DNA from: Acidobacteriota bacterium
GTDB taxonomy: Bacteria; Acidobacteriota; Vicinamibacteria; Vicinamibacterales; JAKQTR01
Assembly (NCBI GenBank): GCA_026393735.1
Contig: JAPKZP010000125.1
Location: 1 to 7,576, forward strand
DNA length: 7,576 nucleotides
Direction of reading: 5' to 3'
The notes under the pieces are model-generated. The model saw nothing but the letters and a program-made list of their open reading frames with translations, had not been told where the DNA came from and did no database searches. The translations under genes were made by a program, and so were the position numbers. Shown here in pieces: positions 1 to 6,016 of the stretch (the stretch's first letter is position 1; every line of letters begins with the position of its first letter).

Positions 1-15
1 GGTGAAGAAGTAGCG

Positions 16-795
16 CTATAGCTCGTCGGCCTGGGGCGCGTCGTCATCGCGCCCCCGGTCCGCGACGCCGACGCGCGCCTCATCGGGCTCAGGCGAAAGC
101 GGGCTGCCGCGCTGGCCCAGATACGCCGCTACCAGGGCCGCCATCACGACCGTCGTGTAGACCACTCCGAACAGTCCTTCCAGCAGCGTCACGGCTCGCA
201 CGGGGCCCGTCCCCGGCACGACATCACCAAAGCCGATCGTGAGCAGCGTCACGAAGCTGAAGTAGATCAGGTCTGGAAACGAGGCGTGCCGCCCGTCGCT
301 GACCACGAGCGATCCGGGCCACCGGCTCTCGATGACGGCGAACGCCAACGCGAATGAGAGCCCCGCCAGGATGTACGCGGCCAGCGCCCCGGCCAGCACG
401 TCGCCCGTGACTTTCTGGCTGCGCAGCACGCGGGCAAGGAGCCGCCATGTCGTATAGCCCGCGAAGACGGCGGACATCACCGCCCCTGTCGCGAGCTCCC
501 ACGGTCGGAACCCGAGCACGCCGCCTCCGCCCAGCAGGACCGTCAGCGCCGCCAGCGCAAACGCCGTCCGACGGTGGCGCCGCTCCCCGGTCGCCGCCAC
601 AAGGGCGATGAACAGGATGGCGGCCGACGACAGGTCGAGCAGGAAGGGCGAGAGGCCGCGATTGTCGAGGCCCACTTCGACGACGATCAGCACCAGCAGC
701 AGTGCCAGCACGGTGACGAATCGTGCCCGGGGCAATCCTATCCCCCAGTTGGCCGTTCTCCGTGCGTGTGTCGTATTCATGATCGGTCGCACCAT
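16..795 (-). CDS. Six-helix potassium-type ion channel (Ion_trans_2 pore)
   Basis: A 259-residue inner-membrane protein, probably a cation (K+) channel. Seen in the sequence: hydrophobic segments at about residues 26-43, 49-70, 77-96, 100-124 and 133-157, then a re-entrant pore loop and a last helix at about 201-227. The pore loop carries the selectivity filter T-I-G-F-G-D at residues 186-191, a variant of the TVGYGD filter of K+ channels. There is no arginine-rich voltage sensor and no RCK/TrkA domain; the acidic C-terminal tail of about 30 residues looks disordered. It is the last gene of the minus-strand operon, beginning 12 bases after the stop of the Ca2+/H+ antiporter gene. I chose Met1 at 793-795 because GAGG (806-809, minus strand) lies 10 bases upstream and overlaps the upstream stop. 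Met6 (778-780) is an alternative start with no clear ribosome site. K+ selectivity is inferred from the filter alone. Confidence 0.85.
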   Translation of the reverse strand: MVRPIMNTTHARRTANWGIGLPRARFVTVLALLLVLIVVEVGLDNRGLSPFLLDLSSAAILFIALVAATGERRHRRTAFALAALTVLLGGGGVLGFRPWELATGAVMSAVFAGYTTWRLLARVLRSQKVTGDVLAGALAAYILAGLSFALAFAVIESRWPGSLVVSDGRHASFPDLIYFSFVTLLTIGFGDVVPGTGPVRAVTLLEGLFGVVYTTVVMAALVAAYLGQRGSPLSPEPDEARVGVADRGRDDDAPQADEL

Positions 796-807
796 TCCAG
801 ACAGGCC

Positions 808-1893
808 TCAGTTCGGCAGCAGGTACAGCGTGACGCCGAAGATGGCGTAGACGGCCAGGAGCTGAACACCGACGTACCACGCCGAGCGGCCGCCGGCGAC
901 GACGGTCGAAACGGTCAGCGTGGTCAGCAGCACCATCAGCACCTGGCCTCCGCCGAAGCTGAGGTCCATCGGTGATGGTGCGATCGCGAAACTCAGCAGG
1001 ACGAGCACCGGCGCCACGAACAGCGCGATCTGCGACGAGCTGCCCAGCGCGATGCCGACGCTCAGGTCGAGGCGGTTCTTCCCCGCCGCAGAAAACGCCG
1101 AGGCCATCTCAGCCGCCGCGCCGACCAGCGAGACGACGATGAAGCCCACGAAGGCCTGGGACATCCCCAGGTTGGTGGCGGCCGTCTGGACCGAGCCCAC
1201 GAAGATCTCGCTCACGAGGGCGATAAGTATCGTGGCAGCCACGAGTACGCCGACGGCGGCGGGAAGCGGCCACACCGCCTCCTCGTGCTCGCCGCCCCCG
1301 GCGCTGGCGAACACGTCGCGATGGGTCTTGAGCGAGAACACGAGGCTGAGCAGGTACGTCACGAGCAGGATGCCGGCAAGGCTCAGGCTGAGCGGCTGCA
1401 TGAACGAGGGCACGTTCAACCGGTCGACGCGGACGACGAGCGACGGGATGCACAGCGCGATGGTGGCCAGCAGCAGCATGCCCGACTGCACGCGGGCATT
1501 GGCCTTGTTGAACTCCTGGACGTGAGACCGGAGACCACCGAGCAGGAAGGCCCCGCCCAGCATGAACAGGCTGTTGGTGACGATCGCGCCGGTGATTGCC
1601 GCCTTCACCAGATCCAGCATCCCTGCCCGCAGCGCCGTGATGGCGATCACGAGTTCGGTCAGGTTCCCGAGCGTGGCATTGAGCAGGCCGCCGACAGCAT
1701 CGCCGGTCTTCGCCGCCACGGCCTCGGTGGCGTGGCTCAGCAGGCCGGCGAGCGGGACGACCGCGAGGACCGAGAGCACGAAGAGGAGCGTGTCGGACTC
1801 GGGGCTGACGTGCTCGAGCGTGAGCACCGCGGGCACGAACACGAGGAGCCAGTTCAGCGGATTCTGGCGCAGTTCTCGGAGGATTGCGGTCAT
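808..1893 (-). CDS. Calcium/proton antiporter, CAX type (CaCA superfamily)
   Basis: A 361-residue integral membrane exchanger expected to expel Ca2+ in exchange for H+. The length fits bacterial CAX proteins such as YfkE. The two inverted repeats are visible. Repeat c-1 has G-G-L-L-N-A-T-L-G-N-L-T-E with its catalytic Glu at residue 80. Repeat c-2 has V-G-A-A-A-E with Glu262, followed by K-N-R-L-D-L and G-S-S-S-Q-I-A-L-F-V, which are strong family signatures. An acidic and His-containing stretch (about 193-207) between the halves matches the usual acidic linker. Oddity: c-2 has Ala259 where the family normally has Asn (GNAAE), and Met rather than His after the Glu. It is the middle gene of the operon, starting 13 bases after the SulP stop, with GTGAGG five bases before the ATG. 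Ca2+ as substrate is inferred from the family; other divalent cations are possible. Confidence 0.9.
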   Translation of the reverse strand: MTAILRELRQNPLNWLLVFVPAVLTLEHVSPESDTLLFVLSVLAVVPLAGLLSHATEAVAAKTGDAVGGLLNATLGNLTELVIAITALRAGMLDLVKAAITGAIVTNSLFMLGGAFLLGGLRSHVQEFNKANARVQSGMLLLATIALCIPSLVVRVDRLNVPSFMQPLSLSLAGILLVTYLLSLVFSLKTHRDVFASAGGGEHEEAVWPLPAAVGVLVAATILIALVSEIFVGSVQTAATNLGMSQAFVGFIVVSLVGAAAEMASAFSAAGKNRLDLSVGIALGSSSQIALFVAPVLVLLSFAIAPSPMDLSFGGGQVLMVLLTTLTVSTVVAGGRSAWYVGVQLLAVYAIFGVTLYLLPN

Positions 1894-1906
1894 TTTGGCC
1901 TCACGG

Positions 1907-3616
1907 TCATTTGTCGAGGGCTGTCGTCGCGCGCCGGGCGAGGTACGCGTCCACCGCCCCGGGCACGTTGAAGTACATCCGCTCGCGGCCGAGGGTCCGG
2001 CCGAGAGGGGCGCGGTTGACGATCTCGAGCGCCGCGGGATTCAGCGCCGCGAGCCACAGCTTGGTGCCGCCCTTCCGCAGCCGCTCCTCAGCCTCGGTCA
2101 GCATCTTCAACGCGGTGAACTCGATGTCCGGCACGGCGCCGCAGTCGAAGATCAGCACGTCTGGGCGCATCGTTCGGATCAGGGGCGCCATCTTGTCGGC
2201 GATGCGCTGCGCGTTGCCGAAGTAGATCCGTCCCTCGGTGCGCACGATGAGCAGGCCCGGAAACGCCTCGTCCTCCGGGTGTTCGGCCGACTCGCGCCTG
2301 AACACATCGGTCTCCGGCTTGCGCCGGAGCACATACACCGGCGGGTCGTGGAACTGGTACATCAGATATGCCATCGACAGCAGCGCGGCGGACAGGATGC
2401 CCGGCAGCGTGCCGATCACCATGACGCCCCCCATGGCGGCGACTGCCCACCAGGCCTCGGTGCGGCGGATTTCGCGGATCGCCCGGATGTCCCTCGGGCT
2501 GATGAGGCCCACCGACGTGGCGATGACAACGGCGGCCAGCGTCGCATCGGGCATCAGGCTGATGAGGGGCGACAGGAACAGCAGCACGGCGACGGTGCTC
2601 GCCGCAGTGACCACTCCTGCCATCTGCGTGCGCGCGCCGGCCTGGCTGTTGACTGCCGTCTGCGATGTGCCGCCGCCCGCGGGCATCCCGCCGAAGAATC
2701 CGCTCGTGGCGTTCGCGATGCCCGTCGCGAGCAGTTCCTGGTTGGCGTTCGGGCGGAGCTCGCCCGCCGGGGCGAACGCGCGCCCGGAGGCGATCGACTC
2801 GACGAAACTCATCAGGCCGATGCCGAGTGCCCCGGGCCACAGCTGCTGCATGAGCGCGTGATCAGGAACGACGAGGCCCGGGAGGCCCGCCGGGATCACC
2901 CCGACGACCGCGACGCCGTGCGCCTGCAACCCCAGCAGGCCCGACGCGCCGATGCCGGCGGCTACCGCCACGAGCGGCGCGGGAATCCCGACCGTCATTC
3001 TCGGCAGGATGATCATGACCGCCAGCGTGCCCGCCGCGACCGCCAGTGTCGGCCACGACGTCTCCGGGATGTGCCCGACGATAGACAGCACGTTTTCGAA
3101 GAACCCGCCCTTGGCGAAGTGGATGCCCAACAGCTTCGGGATCTGATCGACCACGATGACGCAGCCGATCCCCGCCTTGAAGCCGACCAGCACGGGCTCG
3201 GAGATGAAGTTCGCGAGGAAGCCCAGCCGAAGCACCGACGCCAGGAGGAGCACGGCCCCGACCATGACCGCCAGCGTCGACGCGGCGGCCAGGACCTGGG
3301 CGGGACTGCCGTCAGGAACGACGAAGGCGATTTCTGACGCCGTGAGGATGCCGAGGGTGGTCGTCGTGCTGACGCTGAGGCGGCGTGACGAGCCCAGCAC
3401 GGCGTACACTGCGGTCGGCACGAGCGCGGTGTACAGCCCGACCTGGACCGGCAGGCCGGCCAGCGCTGCGTAGGCCATGGCCTTCGGCAGGATCACCGCC
3501 GCAGTTGTCAGGCCCGCGACGAGGTCGCGTGGAAGATCCTGGCGGCGGTAACCAGGCAGCCATTCGAGTGCCGGAATCAGCCGGGCGAGACGTCCGTGTG
3601 TCGCGGTGCCGGTCAT
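1907..3616 (-). CDS. SulP family inorganic anion transporter with STAS domain
   Basis: A 569-residue secondary transporter of the SulP/SLC26 family, which carries sulfate, bicarbonate or other anions across the inner membrane. The family N-terminus is clear: P-R-D-L-V-A-G-L-T near residues 29-37, then P-K-A-M-A-Y-A-x-L-A-G-L-P and G-L-Y-T-A-L-x-P at 44-67, and V-L-G-S-S-R-R-L-S-V-S-T-T-T-T at 73-87. The V-S-T-T-T variant replaces the V-G-P seen in many sulfate carriers. Multiple hydrophobic helices extend to about residue 420. A STAS domain follows at about 450-560, with a helix-start motif P-D-I-E-F-T-A-L at about residues 495-502. Phe occupies the place of the phosphorylatable Ser of SpoIIAA-type STAS domains. 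It is first in the minus-strand operon. The ATG at 3614-3616 has only a weak ribosome site. The anion carried cannot be told from sequence. Confidence 0.92.
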   Translation of the reverse strand: MTGTATHGRLARLIPALEWLPGYRRQDLPRDLVAGLTTAAVILPKAMAYAALAGLPVQVGLYTALVPTAVYAVLGSSRRLSVSTTTTLGILTASEIAFVVPDGSPAQVLAAASTLAVMVGAVLLLASVLRLGFLANFISEPVLVGFKAGIGCVIVVDQIPKLLGIHFAKGGFFENVLSIVGHIPETSWPTLAVAAGTLAVMIILPRMTVGIPAPLVAVAAGIGASGLLGLQAHGVAVVGVIPAGLPGLVVPDHALMQQLWPGALGIGLMSFVESIASGRAFAPAGELRPNANQELLATGIANATSGFFGGMPAGGGTSQTAVNSQAGARTQMAGVVTAASTVAVLLFLSPLISLMPDATLAAVVIATSVGLISPRDIRAIREIRRTEAWWAVAAMGGVMVIGTLPGILSAALLSMAYLMYQFHDPPVYVLRRKPETDVFRRESAEHPEDEAFPGLLIVRTEGRIYFGNAQRIADKMAPLIRTMRPDVLIFDCGAVPDIEFTALKMLTEAEERLRKGGTKLWLAALNPAALEIVNRAPLGRTLGRERMYFNVPGAVDAYLARRATTALDK

Positions 3617-3689
3617 GTGCTGCTCGAAGGGGCCGTCTGCATGCCGTCGATGCTACCACCGCCTTGAGCGCGGGATGACCGGGATCTGA

Positions 3690-3730
3690 TACGCCGGGAC
3701 TTGTCACTCTTTCAGAGTACGTCCGGCGTA
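3690..3730. repeat. 41-base imperfect hairpin / large inverted repeat
   Basis: Read by hand, the arms pair as TACGCC (3690-3695) with GGCGTA (3725-3730), GGAC (3697-3700) with GTCC (3721-3724), GT (3703-3704) with AC (3719-3720), and ACTCT (3706-3710) with AGAGT (3714-3718). The loop is TTC. That is 17 Watson-Crick pairs interrupted by bulges on the 5' arm only (G3696, T3701-T3702, C3705). It lies about 75 bases from the SulP start and 180 bases from the serine dehydratase start. It is not followed by a clean T-run on either strand, so a terminator is unlikely. It could be an operator, a structured leader or a REP-like element. Confidence 0.7.
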
Positions 3731-3758
3731 TTTCTCCGGTGTCGGCGTGTTTTTCGGG
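3721..3758 (+). repeat. Imperfect tandem repeat of about 19 bases
   Basis: GTCCGGCGTATTTCTCCGG (3721-3739) is followed one base later by GTCGGCGTGTTTTTCGGG (3741-3758). Allowing one gap, 15 of 18 aligned bases match. The first copy also supplies the 3' arm of the 41-base hairpin, so the second copy is a weaker alternative partner for the same 5' arm. Could be paired protein-binding sites upstream of the serine dehydratase gene; this is inference. Confidence 0.4.
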
Positions 3759-3856
3759 AGTCGCCGGGTCTCGACTGGACTTACACTTACCTCGCCCCGC
3801 GACGGTCACCGGTTGCTCCACTGCCGGGATCGAGGCCCCTTCCCGCCGGGCGTCTG

Positions 3857-3884
3857 CGCTGCAACAACGCAGCGGATCGATCCG
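3857..3884 (+). promoter_or_regulatory. Leader stem-loop joined to a perfect 12-base palindrome
   Basis: CGCTGC (3857-3862) and GCAGCG (3869-3874) form a perfect six-base stem around the loop AACAAC. The last two bases overlap the perfect palindrome CGGATCGATCCG (3873-3884). The element sits 15 bases before the AGGAGG ribosome site of the serine dehydratase gene, a position suited to an operator or to an RNA structure that affects translation. No specific regulator is recognised. Confidence 0.4.
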
Positions 3885-3899
3885 AGCGATCATCCTTCC

Positions 3900-3905
3900 A
3901 GGAGG
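3900..3905 (+). promoter_or_regulatory. Strong ribosome binding site that fixes the serine dehydratase start
   Basis: AGGAGG ends five bases before the ATG at 3911. It settles the start in favour of the Met that gives an N-terminal Tat/lipoprotein signal. An upstream ATG of the same frame at 3701 lacks such a site and would add 70 residues unlike the family. Starting further down, past the signal, would need Met69 (4115-4117) or another internal start with no comparable site. Confidence 0.8.
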
Positions 3906-3910
3906 CAGTG

Positions 3911-6016
3911 ATGAAGTTGAAGGACTTTGATATTCCGGACGGCACGGACCGCCGGACGTTCATGATGCGCAGCGCCGTCATCGGCGCCGCCGCCGTCATC
4001 ACGGGCTGCTCAGCGCCGGAGCAGAAGGAGCAGGCCGCGGCTGCGCCGCCGCCCAAGCCCGCCGCCGGCGTGTCGCCGGACCTCGACGTGGTGAAGAAGG
4101 CGAAGGGACCGGTGATGACGGTGATCGACGAGTTCTACAAGGTCGGCCCCGGGCCGTCCAGCTCGCACACCATCGGGCCGATGCGCATCACCTACGACTT
4201 CTACCAGCGGTGCACGAAGCTGCCGGCGGATCAACTTGCGAAGGCGACCGCGCTGAAGGTGCACCTGTTCGGCAGCCTCAGCGCCACCGGGAAGGGCCAT
4301 GGCACCGAGCGCGCCGCGCTGGCGGGCATCATCGGCAAGGAGCCGGCGACCATCAATCCGCTGTTTCTCGACGAGCTTCGCGACAAGCCCGACCAGGTCT
4401 TCAAGGTGACGCTAGGCGGCAAGGCGTTCGATGCTTCCCTCAAGGACATCATCTACGACGCGCCCAAGGGCGACTTTCCGCATCCCAACACGATGACGTG
4501 CAAGCTGATGGGCGGCGACGCCGTGCTGCTCGAGCAGGAGTACTACTCGGTCGGTGGCGGGTTTATCGAGTGGAAGGGCTACACGCCGCCCAGGAAGAAC
4601 CAGCCGAAGTACCCGTACTCGACGATGAAGGAACTGCTGGCGCACGCGGCGCAGGACAAGCTCTCGATCGCCCAGGTCGCGATGGCCAACGAAATGGCCG
4701 TGTCCGGCAGGACCGAGGCCGAGATCATCGCGATCATCGACAAGGTCACCACGGCGATGGGCAACATTGTCAAGACCGGCCTGTCGATGCCGGTGAGCGT
4801 GCTGCCCGGGCCCATCAAGCTGAAGACGAAGGCCGGCGAGGTGTACAAACGCGCGCTGGACGACAAGTACGAGCGGCAGAAGGGCGTCGGCGTCGTCGCC
4901 GCCTACGCGCTGGCCGGCTCCGAGGAAAACGCCCGCGGGCACCTGGTCGTGACGGCGCCGACGGGCGGATCGGCCGGCGTCATGCCGGCGCTGGTCTACT
5001 CGGTTGGTGAGGGCGGCCGCAAACTGCCGCAGGAGAAGATCCGGGCCGGGATGCTGGCGGCCGCGGTCATCGGGTACCTCTGCAAGCATAACGCGACGCT
5101 CGCCGGCGCGGAGGGCGGCTGCCAGGCCGAGATCGGCGTCGCGTCGGCCATGGGCGCGGCGTTCCTGGCGCAGGCGCACGATTTCGAACCGCAGGTGGTC
5201 GCCAACGCGGCGGAATCGTCGCTGGAGCACCACCTCGGGCTGACCTGCGACCCGGTAGCCGGGTACGTGCAGTTGCCGTGCATCGAGCGCTGCTCGTACG
5301 GTGCGGTCAAGGCATGGGTCGGCTTCCTGATCGCGAGCAATGAGATCCCGGCCGACCGCCGCGTCGACTTCGACACGACGGTCGAAGCGATGGCGCTCAC
5401 CGCCAGGGAGATGAACTCCAAGTACCAGAGGGAGCGGCATGTTGGACGCCCTGAAGGTCGTGCTGGAACACTCGCCGCTGCTGGCGCTGTTCGCCGTCAT
5501 CGGGATCGGGTACGCGCTGGGGCAGATCTCGATCGGCGGATTCTCGCTCGGCGTCGGGGCGGTACTGTTCGCCGGCCTCGCCGTCGGCGCCATCGCGCCG
5601 GGGGCCACGCCGCCCGGGCTGGTGAACTCGATCGGCCTGGTGATGTTCCTGTACGGAATTGGGATTCAGTACGGGCGGAACTTCTTCGCCGGGCTGAGAG
5701 GGCCGGGGTTGAAGTGGAACCTGCTCGGCGCCATCGGCGTACTCGTGTCTCTGGTCGTGGCGCTGGCCATCGGGCGCGCCGTCGGCGTGTCGCCGGCCCA
5801 CGCGCTGGGGCTGTTCGCGGGGGCCATGACCAGCACCCCCGCGCTGCAGGCCGCGATCGACGCAGCCGGAAACCGCGATCCCGCCATCGGCTACTCGGTG
5901 GCCTACCCACTCGGCGTGGTCGGCCCCATCCTGTGCCTTTACGCCTTCACGAAGCTTTACACACCGCGGCTGGCTCCAATTGCGCCGCCGCCGCAGGCGC
6001 TGGAACTCACGCTTGA
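3911..6016 (+). CDS. Exported iron-sulfur L-serine dehydratase (Tat lipoprotein) with run-on 3' end
   Basis: L-serine ammonia-lyase of the [4Fe-4S] type, converting L-serine to pyruvate and ammonia. Family signatures are clear: G-P-S-S-S-H-T-I-G-P-M (81-91), H-P-N-T (191-194), Y-Y-S-V-G-G-G-F-I, A-P-T-G-G-S-A-G (349-356), and Cys404, Cys446 and Cys457. Their 42 and 11 spacing equals that of the cluster ligands Cys343, Cys385 and Cys396 of the Legionella enzyme. Both beta and alpha domains are in one chain. The N-terminus is unusual: R14-R15-T-F-M-M-R20, a hydrophobic stretch, then I-T-G-C33, a Tat signal with lipobox, followed by an Ala/Pro linker. Recognisable sequence stops at residue 506 (K-Y-Q, 5420-5428). 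The usual E-T-S-x-G-G-L-A tail and the terminal cysteine are absent. The open frame then runs for another 195 residues, Arg-rich and out of frame across the antiporter gene, to TGA at 6014-6016; I regard that part as not homologous. The true end is probably at about 5454 if a one-base error or mutation is present. Confidence 0.85.
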   Translation: MKLKDFDIPDGTDRRTFMMRSAVIGAAAVITGCSAPEQKEQAAAAPPPKPAAGVSPDLDVVKKAKGPVMTVIDEFYKVGPGPSSSHTIGPMRITYDFYQRCTKLPADQLAKATALKVHLFGSLSATGKGHGTERAALAGIIGKEPATINPLFLDELRDKPDQVFKVTLGGKAFDASLKDIIYDAPKGDFPHPNTMTCKLMGGDAVLLEQEYYSVGGGFIEWKGYTPPRKNQPKYPYSTMKELLAHAAQDKLSIAQVAMANEMAVSGRTEAEIIAIIDKVTTAMGNIVKTGLSMPVSVLPGPIKLKTKAGEVYKRALDDKYERQKGVGVVAAYALAGSEENARGHLVVTAPTGGSAGVMPALVYSVGEGGRKLPQEKIRAGMLAAAVIGYLCKHNATLAGAEGGCQAEIGVASAMGAAFLAQAHDFEPQVVANAAESSLEHHLGLTCDPVAGYVQLPCIERCSYGAVKAWVGFLIASNEIPADRRVDFDTTVEAMALTAREMNSKYQRERHVGRPEGRAGTLAAAGAVRRHRDRVRAGADLDRRILARRRGGTVRRPRRRRHRAGGHAARAGELDRPGDVPVRNWDSVRAELLRRAERAGVEVEPARRHRRTRVSGRGAGHRARRRRVAGPRAGAVRGGHDQHPRAAGRDRRSRKPRSRHRLLGGLPTRRGRPHPVPLRLHEALHTAAGSNCAAAAGAGTHA
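5429..6016 (+). other. Run-on of the serine dehydratase frame across the antiporter gene
   Basis: From 5429 the dehydratase frame encodes a low-complexity Arg/Ala/Gly-rich tail, typical of a GC-rich gene read out of frame, and it lies inside the well-conserved antiporter gene. Adding one G after 5428 would give the tail Q-E-G-A-A-C-W-T-P and a stop at 5452-5454, for a protein of 514 residues overlapping the antiporter start by 16 bases. A shift in the other direction would fuse the dehydratase in frame to the antiporter, because that frame is open from 5244. The sequence alone does not say whether this is an assembly error, a real mutation or a natural arrangement. Confidence 0.6.

Larger units (their letters stand above)
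3617..3910. other. Divergent intergenic region with several dyad elements
   Basis: This 294-base gap separates the minus-strand SulP operon from the plus-strand serine dehydratase gene, so it must carry both promoters. I found no convincing -35/-10 pair in either direction. Weak candidates are TACACT (3782-3787) as a -10 for the plus strand and TAGCAT (minus strand, 3651-3656) for the SulP operon; neither has a good -35. The region holds a long hairpin (3690-3730), an imperfect tandem repeat (3721-3758), and a stem-loop plus palindrome (3857-3884). A strong ribosome site AGGAGG (3900-3905) ends it. An open frame continues upstream of 3911 in the serine dehydratase frame, but it has no ribosome site or family similarity and is not counted as coding. 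Confidence 0.6.

Noticed and set aside
1562..3337. A 591-codon plus-strand open frame opposite the SulP gene
   Set aside because: It is Arg/His/Asp-rich with no recognisable domain and lies antisense to a gene with strong family motifs. Long antisense open frames are expected in GC-rich DNA.
3312..3893. A 193-codon minus-strand open frame spanning the divergent intergenic region
   Set aside because: It overlaps the SulP start out of frame, is compositionally odd, and would cover the hairpin and leader elements without any protein motif.
3701..3910. An N-terminal extension of the serine dehydratase from the ATG at 3701
   Set aside because: No ribosome site there, the added 70 residues resemble nothing in the family, and they would bury the Tat signal. 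AGGAGG at 3900-3905 favours 3911.
4412..5608. A 398-codon minus-strand open frame opposite the serine dehydratase
   Set aside because: Low-complexity composition, no domain, and the opposite strand has clear family signatures throughout.
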